The notes: generated by a model from the letters alone, not told the origin. 37,778 nucleotides of DNA from Bacteroidota bacterium (GCA_030706685.1 JAUZOA010000052.1:1-37778); one strand, 5' to 3'. Positions 9,888 to 18,763 are shown, numbered from the stretch's first letter. Numbers and translations: made by a program.

Positions 9888-11174
9888 TTATTCGCTATAA
9901 TCAAATCGCAGTGAAGATAGATCAGGCTTGTATTTTCTCTCTCTTTTCAATTCATGATCATAGACCACCCGTCCAAGATGTTTGAAAAAAGGATAGCCTG
10001 TCGTGTCGTAATCGTATTTATCATCATTATAAATTCCATCACTGTTGCAGGAGATAGCGGCAACAAGAATGAATTCAATATCATGTGTAAAATCAGCTAC
10101 ATAAGACAGGTCGATCAAAAAACCATAAGCTGTTCCGGTCTTATTGAAAATACGGATACCCGGTTCCATCTTTACTTTATCGCTCCCGTACATAAAATGC
10201 TTGGCATAGGTATCATTATATTCAGAAGAATCATAAAAAGGGAATTTCGATTCCCGCGGGAACATGGACATATATTTATGCAGGAAATCATAGTCAGCCG
10301 CCGTAAGATCAAACCGCTTACTGGCCGGCACATTACCCGGGAACATTATGCTGCGCAGGATGGCATGCAGGTCCGTTAAGGAGAGCCTGTTCTTTTTGGA
10401 AAAATCAAAGGGCTCATTAATAAGCTTGTTGCCGCTCATATACCCTTTTCCAAGTTTCGTATTTCGTTGCGCATATACCAACCCGCTTCTCTCTCCCGGC
10501 TTTTCATAAATGAGCCTGCCGCTGCTATCATAAAATCTCACCGGGTTTGTTTTACGATTTTGTTCTTCATTAAAACTGACATCAAGACGGTGAATGATTT
10601 GTACGCCTTCGTAGCCCATTTTATGCAACGAAGTATTGATATATTCCTGCCCAAGAAATTCGTATAGCCGGTTAAATGCATCATTATCGCTCACCAGCAA
10701 TATCTTTTTGATATATCCCGCAATTGTTGGTCTGCCGTCAGGACTATTGGGATCGTTATACACAGCAGTTTGCCAATCTTCCTCCGTTTCCGTGATCATC
10801 GTCGTGTTTTTATCAAGTCCCGGGATGCTTAATTCATTCAATTTCTGCAACGCCAGTATGGCAACCGGGAATTTTACCGTGGAAGCCGGGTAGAAATAAT
10901 TATTGTCATCTACATTGAAGTAATAATCCGTAAAAGCGGCCTTGCCATTTCGTTTCCTGTCTATCCGGGTATAAATCACCTGTGCATTCAGCTCGTCTTT
11001 TCTTTTTACTATTGAATCAAAATAGAGAGGGTATTGCTGTAAGAGAGCGGATAATTCATTTTTGGAGACATCCATTGTTGTGACTACATTCTTTTTGGAA
11101 GAAGAACAATTACTGAAAATAAAGACCCCGGAAATGATCATCATGGAAACCATTAGTTTCATATCCTGGTTCAT
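9888..11174 (-). CDS. class A beta-lactamase-like serine hydrolase, lipoprotein
   Basis: The 428-residue product has a lipoprotein-type N-terminus (VSMMIISGVFIFSNC, Cys23). It then carries the penicilloyl-serine transferase motifs: SxxK as S98-T-V-K101 in FYPASTVKF, SDN at 162-164 in LLVSDNDAFNRL, and KTG in IFNKTGTAYGF near residue 345. The order and spacing fit the beta-lactamase2 (class A-like) fold. It could be a true beta-lactamase, a peptidase or a cell-wall enzyme. It is much longer than the usual 290 residues, with an insertion between SDN and KTG that includes an MFPRESKFPFYDSSEYND region. It is 10 kb from the BlaI/M56 pair and shows no obvious operator shared with it. A start at 11162 is possible. 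Confidence 0.8.
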   Translation of the reverse strand: MNQDMKLMVSMMIISGVFIFSNCSSSKKNVVTTMDVSKNELSALLQQYPLYFDSIVKRKDELNAQVIYTRIDRKRNGKAAFTDYYFNVDDNNYFYPASTVKFPVAILALQKLNELSIPGLDKNTTMITETEEDWQTAVYNDPNSPDGRPTIAGYIKKILLVSDNDAFNRLYEFLGQEYINTSLHKMGYEGVQIIHRLDVSFNEEQNRKTNPVRFYDSSGRLIYEKPGERSGLVYAQRNTKLGKGYMSGNKLINEPFDFSKKNRLSLTDLHAILRSIMFPGNVPASKRFDLTAADYDFLHKYMSMFPRESKFPFYDSSEYNDTYAKHFMYGSDKVKMEPGIRIFNKTGTAYGFLIDLSYVADFTHDIEFILVAAISCNSDGIYNDDKYDYDTTGYPFFKHLGRVVYDHELKRERKYKPDLSSLRFDYSE

Positions 11175-11321
11175 GTGGTTAAATTAGCAATTATTTCAAC
11201 ATGGCCCGACCCGGATCAATTGGGTTTTGGATTCACTATCCTGCCCGGATTCTCGTCTTTAATACTCTGAAAAACAGGTAAAACCAACACAGAAGCTGTT
11301 AAAACAGCCCTGTAAAACCTG

Positions 11322-11352
11322 TTTAAACTTATGCCTGAAAACCCTATCTTTG
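11322..11352 (+). promoter_or_regulatory. Bacteroidota-type promoter of secDF
   Basis: TTTA (11322-11325), exactly 19 nt, then TATCTTTG (11345-11352), a full match to TAnnTTTG. The start would be near 11359, leaving a leader of about 75 nt before the secDF ATG. Confidence 0.65.
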
Positions 11353-11432
11353 CCGCTCTTTAAAAATTCCAGTAGCCTTTACCCACCGGAAACTGTGCAG
11401 CAGAGGCTTAACCAATGTAAATCTCTCAATGT

Positions 11433-14400
11433 ATGCAACTGAAAGGTTTGGTTCGATTTTTTACGATCCTGCTTATTATCTATTCGATCTACCAGCTTTC
11501 TTTTACCTGGATTGTACGTGGCCATGAAAATAAAATGGCTGCCCGGGCAAAACGGTTCATGGATGCGAATTTTTCCTCTCCCGAGGTAAAATATCCTGCT
11601 AATAAAGACTCCCAGGCGATTTACAAAGAAGTACTGGATACGATCTACCGGCAAAGATTAAAGCGTGCGCTGGACAGTACCAAAGACGAAACGATCACCT
11701 ATGGTATTACCGGGGCTATCAGTTATCAAAAAGCAAAAGAGCAGGAATTGAACCTCGGCCTGGATCTCCAGGGTGGTATGAACGTTACCCTGGAAGTAGA
11801 AATGACCGGTTTGCTCAGAACTTTATCCAACAATTCAAAGGATCCTGTCTTCTTAAAAGCAATCGATAATGCAGATAAGCGCAAGGCCAATAGCGACGCG
11901 AATTTTGTGACCCTGTTTGGTGAAGAATATGAGAAGCTGAATCCAAACGGGCGCCTTGCTTCCTTATTTGCTTCTGCGAGTGGTGGCAAAATCAATATCA
12001 ATTCAAGCAACCAGCAAGTAAGAAATTATCTGAATGACCAGGCACAAGCCGCCTTTGACAATAATTTCCGTGTACTAAGTACCCGTATTGACCAGTTTGG
12101 CGTGGCACAGCCTAATATTAACCCTGACAGGGATCGTGGTATCATCACTGTAGAACTGCCGGGTATACAAGACAGGGAAAGAGTAAGGAACTACCTGCAA
12201 TCATCCGCTAACCTCCAGTTCTGGGAAGTATATGATCTCAAAGAAATAGGAGCCGGCATTGGCAAAGCCGATGAAGCTTTTTTTGCCATGATGGGCGGGA
12301 AAGTTACAGATACTACAAAAAAGAGCGGGGCGGACAGTACGAACCGGAAAGCTGATTCGACAAAGAACCGCATTGCCGATTCGACCAAAAAACCCGATAC
12401 CGGCAAAGGCAAAATACTTTCCGCTATTGACAAACAAGCCGGCCCGGATACTTCCACAGGCATCAAGAACCTTCCTTCCACAGAAGAAGATAATGCCAAA
12501 AAACATCTTTCCGCTTATATCCAGTTTGCTATTGATCAAAAAACCGGGCAGCCCGGAGAAGCCGGGTTTATCGGTTATGTCAGGGTAAAAGATACTGCAC
12601 AGGTAAGAGGTTTTTTACAAGCCGATGCCGTACGCTCTAAACTTCCTTCTGATATTGTATGGATGTATGGAACCCGTGAGAAAAAATCGGATGCCGTTAC
12701 TTTATATGCTATCAAAACGCATGGAAAGGATAAAGCACGGCTTGAAGGCGATGTGATCACAACCGCCAGCCAGGATTTTGATCAGTATGGCAGGCCGGAA
12801 GTCAGGATGTCCATGAACAATACGGGTGAACGGATATGGGCGCAAATGACTACTGAAGCTGCAGGCAAACCCAATGATCCTTCTGATAATAAGCATATCG
12901 CTATCGCGCTGGATAATATTGTTTATTCCGCTCCGGTTGTAATAAATCCCATTGAGGGCGGTATTTCAAGTATTTCAGGCAGCTTTACTGTTGATGAAGC
13001 AAAGGACCTTGCAAAAATATTAAGCGCGGGCCGGTTATCCGTACCCGCCAAGATCGTACAGGAACAACAGGTAGGCCCTACCCTGGGAAGGGAAGCCATA
13101 CAGCGTGGTATGCTGGCCTTCGGCATTTCATTTATTGTCATCTTCCTGTTGATGCTCATTTATTATAATACGGCAGGATGGATCGCCAATATAGCCCTGA
13201 TCCTGAATCTTCTTTTCACGATAGGTGTATTAGCAGGTCTTGGCGCTACACTCACAGCGCCCGGTATTGCCGGCCTGGTATTGACGATCGGTATGGCCGT
13301 GGATACAAACGTAATTATATATGAACGTATCAAAGAAGAGCTGACAAGAGGTAAAGGATACATCCCGGCCATCAATGAAGGATATCGCCGTTCATTGCCC
13401 CCGGTACTGGACGGGCACATGACCGTCCTTATGACAGCGATCATTTTATTCTATTTTGGATTAGGACCCGTTAAAGGTTTCGCTACTACCCAGATACTTG
13501 GTATTCTCCTGTCATTGTTCTGCGGAATCCTTGTAAGCCGCTGGGTCAGCGATTGGTTTACCAGTAAAAAACGCCATCTCGAATATTTCACTCCTATTTC
13601 CCGCCGCATTTTCAAACATGCAAAGTTTAAATTCATCGAGTTTCGCAAAATAGCCTATGGTATTTCCATGGTTGTGCTTGCACTGGGAATAGGTTCTTAC
13701 TTCAATGGCTTTAAATACGGCGTTGAATTTGACGGCGGACGCAGCTATACAGTACATTTTGATAAACCCGCCAATGTTGAAAAATTACGGGATCAACTGA
13801 AAGCAACTTTTGGTGGAGAAAATGCCGTGATTAAAACGGTGGGCGACGCAGCAACACTGGATATCACTACTTCTTACCTGATTAAGGATACGCGTGCTGA
13901 TGCCGATTCATTGGTAGAAACAAAATTATTCGAAGGGCTGAAAAGTGATTTGCCGGCTAATACAAGCTTTGCAAAATTCATTAACGGCGAGGGAGGGATT
14001 GGTAAGCAAGGCTCAAAAAAGGTATTGCCTACTATCTCCGACGATCTGAAGAGAGGAGCCATCAAAGCTACTATCTTCGCTATTCTAATTATCTTCCTCT
14101 ACATCTTCGCGCGGTTCCGTGACTGGAGATATTCATTAGGAACTATCGTAGCCTTGCTGCATGACGTTCTGGTAACCCTGATCGTTTTTTCCTTCGCAAA
14201 AGAGATTGTGCCTTTCCCGCTTGAAATTGACCAGCACTTTATTGCCGCAGTACTAACGGTAATTGGTTTCTCGATGAATGATACTGTCATCGTATTTGAC
14301 AGGATCCGTGAATACAACAGGCAGATGCATGGCGCCACTCCAACAGAGGTTATTAATAAGGCCATCAATGATACGCTGAGCCGCACGATCATGACATCAT

Positions 14401-14624
14401 TGACGGTGTTTCTCACGATACTCATTCTTTTCCTTGTAGGTAGTGAAGTGACAAAAGGCTTTGCCTTTGCTATGCTTATCGGTGTCATTACCGGTACTTA
14501 CTCCTCGATCTTTGTCGCCGCGCCGATCCTGGTGGATCTTGGAAGAAAAAAAATTGGCAAGCAACGCAGTTCAGCTGCCAGTAAGCCATCGGTGACTACC
14601 AGGGCCGCCCCGGTAAAATCATAA
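11433..14624 (+). CDS. secDF: fused protein-export membrane protein SecD-SecF
   Basis: The SecDF complex uses the proton motive force to pull exported proteins out of the Sec channel. The 1063-residue product joins both parts, a fusion common in Bacteroidota. The SecD half starts with one membrane helix (about 8-27), then LGLDLQGGMNVTLEV (108-122), a periplasmic P1 domain, GRLSVPAKI and VGPTLGREAI, and helices with GMAVDTNVIIYERIKEEL. The SecF half has YGVEFDGGRSYTV and SMNDTVIVFDRIREYN, including the Asp/Arg pair linked to proton conduction. A low-complexity segment at 291-350 within P1 contains three ADST units (300, 307, 315). It has its own promoter and a strong terminator and probably works with YajC. 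Confidence 0.97.
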   Translation: MQLKGLVRFFTILLIIYSIYQLSFTWIVRGHENKMAARAKRFMDANFSSPEVKYPANKDSQAIYKEVLDTIYRQRLKRALDSTKDETITYGITGAISYQKAKEQELNLGLDLQGGMNVTLEVEMTGLLRTLSNNSKDPVFLKAIDNADKRKANSDANFVTLFGEEYEKLNPNGRLASLFASASGGKININSSNQQVRNYLNDQAQAAFDNNFRVLSTRIDQFGVAQPNINPDRDRGIITVELPGIQDRERVRNYLQSSANLQFWEVYDLKEIGAGIGKADEAFFAMMGGKVTDTTKKSGADSTNRKADSTKNRIADSTKKPDTGKGKILSAIDKQAGPDTSTGIKNLPSTEEDNAKKHLSAYIQFAIDQKTGQPGEAGFIGYVRVKDTAQVRGFLQADAVRSKLPSDIVWMYGTREKKSDAVTLYAIKTHGKDKARLEGDVITTASQDFDQYGRPEVRMSMNNTGERIWAQMTTEAAGKPNDPSDNKHIAIALDNIVYSAPVVINPIEGGISSISGSFTVDEAKDLAKILSAGRLSVPAKIVQEQQVGPTLGREAIQRGMLAFGISFIVIFLLMLIYYNTAGWIANIALILNLLFTIGVLAGLGATLTAPGIAGLVLTIGMAVDTNVIIYERIKEELTRGKGYIPAINEGYRRSLPPVLDGHMTVLMTAIILFYFGLGPVKGFATTQILGILLSLFCGILVSRWVSDWFTSKKRHLEYFTPISRRIFKHAKFKFIEFRKIAYGISMVVLALGIGSYFNGFKYGVEFDGGRSYTVHFDKPANVEKLRDQLKATFGGENAVIKTVGDAATLDITTSYLIKDTRADADSLVETKLFEGLKSDLPANTSFAKFINGEGGIGKQGSKKVLPTISDDLKRGAIKATIFAILIIFLYIFARFRDWRYSLGTIVALLHDVLVTLIVFSFAKEIVPFPLEIDQHFIAAVLTVIGFSMNDTVIVFDRIREYNRQMHGATPTEVINKAINDTLSRTIMTSLTVFLTILILFLVGSEVTKGFAFAMLIGVITGTYSSIFVAAPILVDLGRKKIGKQRSSAASKPSVTTRAAPVKS

Positions 14625-14643
14625 TTCAGGTGATTACAATATA

Positions 14644-14687
14644 AATAGCCAGTCCCATAATAAATGAGACTGGCTATTTTATTTTTT
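14644..14687 (+). terminator. rho-independent terminator of secDF, possibly bidirectional
   Basis: AATAGCCAGTC (14644-14654) pairs with GACTGGCTATT (14668-14678), with CAT/ATG extending the stem inside, followed by TTATTTTTT. The stem also faces the convergent iron-sulfur carrier gene. Confidence 0.85.
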
Positions 14688-14776
14688 AAAAATAGACGGG
14701 CAAAGTGGCTGAGTTGCGTGCAAAAGAGAAGGCGATATCCTTCTTGCTGTTACCTCAATAAATTTACCGGTAAATA

Positions 14777-15121
14777 TTATACGGCGAAAGAAGTTCCGCA
14801 GCCACAGGTAGCGCTGGCATTGGGGTTTTTAAAAACAAAGCCCCGGTTATTCAACCCATCTTCCCAGTCAACCTGCATACCATACAAGTATATTTCATGC
14901 GCTTTATTCATAAGACAGGATATCCCGTCAATAGTGAAAATTTCATCATTATCCTGTTTATGATCAAACCCTAAAACATAGGTCATACCGGAACAACCTC
15001 CTCCCTTCACTCCTACACGTAATGCCTGCGTGGTATCAAATCCGGCTTCACTCATCAGCTTCTTTACCTGCGCGATTGCGCCCTGCGTCAATAATACAGG
15101 TGTCGTCATTGTTGTTTCCAT
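14777..15121 (-). CDS. A-type iron-sulfur cluster carrier (HesB/IscA/SufA/ErpA family)
   Basis: The protein (114 residues from this start) carries the three conserved cysteines of A-type carriers: one in GGCSGMTY and two in CGCGTSF at the C-terminus. The family start LTQGAIAQVKKLM is visible. Such proteins pass Fe-S clusters from scaffold to target proteins. Which paralogue this is (IscA, SufA or ErpA) cannot be told without neighbours of the suf or isc type, which are absent. The frame extends to 15139, but a TATTTTTG box at 15126-15133 overlaps that region, so METTMTT (15121) or MTTPVLL (15109) is the better start. Confidence 0.9.
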   Translation of the reverse strand: METTMTTPVLLTQGAIAQVKKLMSEAGFDTTQALRVGVKGGGCSGMTYVLGFDHKQDNDEIFTIDGISCLMNKAHEIYLYGMQVDWEDGLNNRGFVFKNPNASATCGCGTSFAV

Positions 15122-15157
15122 TGGGCAAAAATACAACAAAAAGCCATTAGCGGTAGT

Positions 15158-15286
15158 GGGTCAGTTTCAATACTTATGTGGGCCACAGAGGACCCAGAGA
15201 AACAGACAATCTCAGAGGATTCATGATAGTCCTCTGTGGCGCTCTTTATCTCTGCGGTTCTCAGTGGACATATTTCAAACTGACCC
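15158..15286. mobile_element. 129-bp MITE-like or palindromic intergenic element with nested inverted repeats
   Basis: The ends GGGTCAGTTT (15158-15167) and AAACTGACCC (15277-15286) are perfect inverted repeats. Inside them GCCACAGAGGAC (15182-15193) and GTCCTCTGTGGC (15229-15240) form a second perfect 12-bp pair. There is no coding capacity. CACAGAG-rich intergenic repeats of this kind are known from many Bacteroidota. I see no target-site duplication and no cognate transposase in the window. Confidence 0.6.
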
Positions 15287-15297
15287 GTTACCCGATC

Positions 15298-15338
15298 AGC
15301 TAATAGCTGTTAGCTTTTGGCTTTTAATCTTACTTTTG
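15298..15338 (+). promoter_or_regulatory. AGCT-rich repeat (copy C) abutting a promoter-like box
   Basis: AGCTAA (15298-15303) and TTAGCT (15310-15315) flank TAGCTG. TACTTTTG at 15331-15338 is a full TAnnTTTG match about 18 nt before the next start codon. A good -33 box is lacking, and the repeat occupies that position instead. Confidence 0.4.
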
Positions 15339-15355
15339 CCGGCAAATAAGTTACA

Positions 15356-15862
15356 ATGGACATTAACATGATATCGCTGATCGTATCAACAGTGGCTTTA
15401 TTGATAGCGCTTGGCACATTTTTCTTCTGGAATTCAGAACGAAAAAAACCAAAAGCCGACGAATCTTCTTTCAGCTCACGTCCTTTACAATTGCAGGCTT
15501 ATGAAAGATTGGTGTTGCTGGCAGAACGAATAGCATTGCCTACCCTCATCAGCCGGTTGAATACCGCGGGCATCAGTGCAAAAGAAATGCAGTCGCTCCT
15601 GCTGGAAAGTATCAAACAGGAGTATGAATATAATGCAACACAGCAGATTTATGTAAGTCCCGTTGCCTGGGAAGCGATCAGGAACCTCAAAGATCAGAAT
15701 ATGCTTATCATTAACCAGGTAGCGGCTTCCCTGCCCGCAGACGGAACCGGCACTGATCTTAACCGGAGACTAATGGAATATGTCATGACCCAGAAGAAAG
15801 GTTCATTGCATACGATCGTGCTGGAAGCATTGAATTATGAGGCGAAGAAACTGATGAGATAA
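15356..15862 (+). CDS. single-helix membrane protein of unknown function (DUF7935-like)
   Basis: The 168-residue product has one N-terminal membrane helix (about residues 6-25, ISLIVSTVALLIALGTFFFW) and a basic juxtamembrane ERKKPK. The soluble part is predicted helical and contains LQLQAYERLVLLAERIALP, ending with a helix rich in EALNYEAKKL. The topology suggests the soluble part faces the cytoplasm. I believe Bacteroidota homologues are annotated as DUF7935, but I cannot confirm this here. It lies 43 nt ahead of the mutase gene in the same direction, which suggests an operon, but no link in function is visible. Confidence 0.72.
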   Translation: MDINMISLIVSTVALLIALGTFFFWNSERKKPKADESSFSSRPLQLQAYERLVLLAERIALPTLISRLNTAGISAKEMQSLLLESIKQEYEYNATQQIYVSPVAWEAIRNLKDQNMLIINQVAASLPADGTGTDLNRRLMEYVMTQKKGSLHTIVLEALNYEAKKLMR

Positions 15863-15905
15863 AGCCCATCCACACCCTCCCGAAAGGAAGCTTAAACTCC
15901 TATAG

Positions 15906-17504
15906 ATGAAAGAACCTTCAAAGAAATATACAGATAGCGGAATAGAGATAAAAGAAATTTATACCCATAGAGATGTTCCGCAAGTATCTCCGCCGGCCGG
16001 CGAAGGAGTCCCGGCAGCTATCGGGATAGAGAGGGCCGGCTACTTCCCTTTCACCCGTGGCATTCAACCCGACATGTATCGCGGCAAGCCATGGACCATG
16101 CGGCAATACGCAGGGTTCTCCACAGCTGAAGAAAGCAACAAGCGCTACCATTACTTATTGTCACAGGGAGTAATGGGTTTAAGCGTAGCTTTTGATCTGC
16201 CTACCCAGATCGGGTACGACAGCGATCACCCGATGGCGGAAGGCGAAGTGGGGAAAGTAGGTGTAGCTATTGACAGTATCGAAGACATGGAAACCCTCTT
16301 CAAAGGAATAAAGCTCGAAGAGGTAAGCACTTCCATGACCATTAACGCAACTGGTTTTATTCTTTTGGCCTTCTATACAGCATTGGCAAAAAAGCAAGGG
16401 GCCGACCTGAAAAAAATATCCGGCACTATTCAAAATGATATCTTAAAAGAATATGCCGCAAGAGGCACTTACATTTATCCCCCAAAACCTTCGATGCAAA
16501 TCATCACGGATATTTTTGAATGGTGCAGCCACGATTTGCCAAAATGGAATACCATCTCTATTTCCGGCTACCATATCCGCGAAGCCGGAAGTACCGCCGT
16601 ACAGGAAATTGCCTTTACACTGAGTAATGGTAAAGCCTATGTAAAAGCCGCATTGGAAAAAGGGCTGGATATAAATGTTTTTGGCAAACGTTTATCCTTT
16701 TTCTTCAATGCGCATAATAATTTATTTGAGGAAGTAGCGAAGTTTCGCGCTGCCAGGAAAATGTGGGCGGTAATAATGAAAGAACTTGGCGCCACTGATC
16801 CCAAAGCCATGATGCTGCGTTTTCACACACAGACCGGCGGCAGTACACTTACGGCGCAGCAACCCCTTAATAATATAGCGAGAGTGACCATTCAAACATT
16901 GTCTGCCGTACTGGGTGGCACACAATCATTGCATACCAATGGCTATGATGAAGCCATGAGCCTGCCTACGGAAGAAGCGGCGAGAATCGCTTTGCGCACA
17001 CAACAAATAGCGGCTTATGAAAGCGGCATCGCGGATACCGTTGATCCGCTGGCAGGATCCTATTTTGTAGAATCACTCACGCAGGAAATAGAAGAAAAAG
17101 CGCGTGAACTTATCCAGAAAATTGATGCTATGGGCGGCAGTGTACCGGCTATTGAACAGGGATTTATGCAGGACGAGATCGCGCGCAGCGCTTATGAATA
17201 CCAGCGAAAAGTGGAAACCGGGGAAAAGATCATTGTAGGAGTTAATAAATTCCAGGCAGACCGGGAGCAGCCCATACCTGTTCTTAAGGTAGATGATTCG
17301 ATCCGGCAACTGCAGTCACAAAAACTAATCGCTTTACGCAGCAAACGCAATCCTGCTAAATGTGATAATCTCCTGCAGCAACTAAATGACAAGGCAAGCA
17401 ATGGAGAGAATATTATGCCCGCAGTGATCGAAGCCGTAGAAAATTATTGTACACTGGGAGAAATCGCAGATACATTAAGAGAAGTGTTTGGAGAATATAA
17501 ATAA
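15906..17504 (+). CDS. methylmalonyl-CoA mutase catalytic domain protein lacking the B12-binding domain
   Basis: The 532-residue product is the substrate-binding TIM-barrel half of a coenzyme-B12-dependent acyl-CoA mutase. It shows [52 protein letters not shown], and [13 protein letters not shown] with the His (H223) that stabilises radical intermediates. Tyr68 and Arg186 match the Tyr89/Arg207 pair that selects methylmalonyl-CoA in the Propionibacterium enzyme. Isobutyryl-CoA-type mutases differ at both. The chain stops at [14 protein letters not shown], where one-piece mutases (about 710 residues) continue into the cobalamin domain (DxHxxG), so a separate small subunit is needed and is not in this window. 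The pathway would be propionyl-CoA/succinyl-CoA interconversion. Confidence 0.88.
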   Translation: MKEPSKKYTDSGIEIKEIYTHRDVPQVSPPAGEGVPAAIGIERAGYFPFTRGIQPDMYRGKPWTMRQYAGFSTAEESNKRYHYLLSQGVMGLSVAFDLPTQIGYDSDHPMAEGEVGKVGVAIDSIEDMETLFKGIKLEEVSTSMTINATGFILLAFYTALAKKQGADLKKISGTIQNDILKEYAARGTYIYPPKPSMQIITDIFEWCSHDLPKWNTISISGYHIREAGSTAVQEIAFTLSNGKAYVKAALEKGLDINVFGKRLSFFFNAHNNLFEEVAKFRAARKMWAVIMKELGATDPKAMMLRFHTQTGGSTLTAQQPLNNIARVTIQTLSAVLGGTQSLHTNGYDEAMSLPTEEAARIALRTQQIAAYESGIADTVDPLAGSYFVESLTQEIEEKARELIQKIDAMGGSVPAIEQGFMQDEIARSAYEYQRKVETGEKIIVGVNKFQADREQPIPVLKVDDSIRQLQSQKLIALRSKRNPAKCDNLLQQLNDKASNGENIMPAVIEAVENYCTLGEIADTLREVFGEYK

Positions 17505-17553
17505 CCTCTTAATAAATAATCCATCAATCGTGTAAGGCTAATAATTATTTTTC

Positions 17554-18105
17554 ATGTTATCCGCTCAACTTGCAAGTACTACCCGGGATTTGAAACAGAT
17601 CCTCCGCTTACAACACGAAAATCTCCCCGCAAACATTGACAATGCCGAAATGCAATCCCAGGGATTCGTCACCTTGCGTCATGACCTGCCCGTACTGGAA
17701 AAGATGCATCAACTGGCTCCCGGTGTTATTATTAAAGACAATGATACGGTGATTGCTTATGCATTGACGATGTTGCGGGAATGCCGCGAGCTTATCCCTG
17801 ACCTGGAACCTATGTTTTCCGTATTGGATGAACTGGGCTGGCAAGACCGGCCATTAAATGATTATCGCTTTTATATCATGGGGCAGATTTGCATAGCCAG
17901 GAATTACCGCGGCCTGGGATTGTTTGAACAACTGTACCAGCATCATAAAGAAGTTTACAGGCACCGGTTCGACCTTCTTGTGACAGAAATATCCGCCCGG
18001 AATCACCGTTCATTGAGGGCGCATGAAAAAACAGGCTTTAAAACAATTCATACACACCGGGACAAATTAGATGAATGGAAAGTGGTGGCGTGGGACTGGA
18101 GTTAA
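17554..18105 (+). CDS. GNAT-family N-acetyltransferase
   Basis: The 183-residue protein has the GNAT fold. The acetyl-CoA-binding motif A region is QICIARNYRGLGLFEQLYQHH (split across the loop), followed by LLVTEISARNHRSLRAHEKTGF and a C-terminal beta strand ending in VVAWDWS. ARNHRS-x-HEKTGF is the classic motif B. The substrate is unknown; amines on small molecules or proteins are typical. It follows the mutase gene by 49 nt in the same direction, so co-transcription is possible. The last gene of this rightward run, it is followed by a perfect hairpin. Confidence 0.8.
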   Translation: MLSAQLASTTRDLKQILRLQHENLPANIDNAEMQSQGFVTLRHDLPVLEKMHQLAPGVIIKDNDTVIAYALTMLRECRELIPDLEPMFSVLDELGWQDRPLNDYRFYIMGQICIARNYRGLGLFEQLYQHHKEVYRHRFDLLVTEISARNHRSLRAHEKTGFKTIHTHRDKLDEWKVVAWDWS

Positions 18106-18120
18106 GAAGGTCTATAAAGT

Positions 18121-18146
18121 AATCATCCCGCCGGGGCGGGATGATT
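18121..18146. terminator. perfect 12-bp hairpin after the acetyltransferase gene
   Basis: AATCATCCCGCC and GGCGGGATGATT pair perfectly around a GG loop. It is followed by A rather than T residues on the plus strand, so it is a stable hairpin but not a textbook terminator. It could stabilise the mRNA 3' end. Confidence 0.5.
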
Positions 18147-18221
18147 AAAAAAGTAAAGGACGGTTTACTTTCATGGTTTTCATTGGTATTGGCCGACCAA
18201 AATGATCAGTCGTTTTACTCA

Positions 18222-18297
18222 GTTTTCAAGGATATATTGTTTTCAAGGGATACTCAATTTTAGGTTCTTCAAGGGTATTCGGTTTTCCAGGATACTG
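18222..18297. repeat. degenerate tandem repeats in the 18106-18826 gap
   Basis: Four related segments start near 18222, 18239, 18264 and 18281, with the core GTTTTCAAGGGATACTC in varied form (GTTTTCAAGGATAT, GTTCTTCAAGGGTATTC, GTTTTCCAGGATACTG). Spacing is irregular (17, 25 and 17 nt). There is no coding frame. Between 18300 and 18640 I see no gene and no clear element. Confidence 0.5.
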
Positions 18298-18642
18298 TAT
18301 TTTCCGTTCCAACTGTATGACACAAAGAAACACTGAAAAAAGACCTGGAAAAATAGTAGGTTATATGATTCAACAGTACTGGATCGATTGACAAGGCTGT
18401 AGCCTTTTTACTACAAGAATATGCTGTTTACCCTTATTTATTCCAGCTTTGATTATACCTCATTTTCAAAATCTTATACGCAGCGTTGATCGTTTTCCCA
18501 AGCCCATTTTACCGATGATTAAATAGGGATAGAAAGGGTTTGAAGCATAAGACGAACCGGTTTTCATTATTGTAAGGCCCTATCCTTATTAAGCTGCCTG
18601 CCTTAAAGTTTTTCCAGTATAAGAGAAAAGGGCCTTTAAAAT

Positions 18643-18763
18643 ATATAAGCCGTATATAAGCCGTATTTAACCCGTATATAAGCTGTATATAAGCCGTCCC
18701 TCATAGATACGGCTTATATACAGCTTACAGGCAGCTTATTTAGAGCTTATAAGCAGCTTAAAG
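18643..18763. repeat. five direct 11-bp units followed by five inverted 11-bp units
   Basis: Units ATATAAGCCGT repeat head to tail at 18643, 18654, 18665 (ATTTAACCCGT), 18676 (ATATAAGCTGT) and 18687. After an 11-nt spacer come five inverse units at 18709 (ACGGCTTATAT), 18720, 18731, 18742 and 18753, sharing the core AGCTTA or GGCTTA. The innermost pair matches 11 of 11, and outer pairs match 6 to 9 of 11. Together they can form one long imperfect hairpin of about 55 bp. The array sits between two convergent genes. Confidence 0.85.

Noticed and set aside
11433-11480. tRNA-like GGTTCGA sequence at the secDF start
   Set aside because: No acceptor stem or cloverleaf surrounds it and it lies in coding sequence.
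18643-18763. CRISPR array
   Set aside because: Units are 11 bp with no spacers between them and half are inverted; no cas genes are present.
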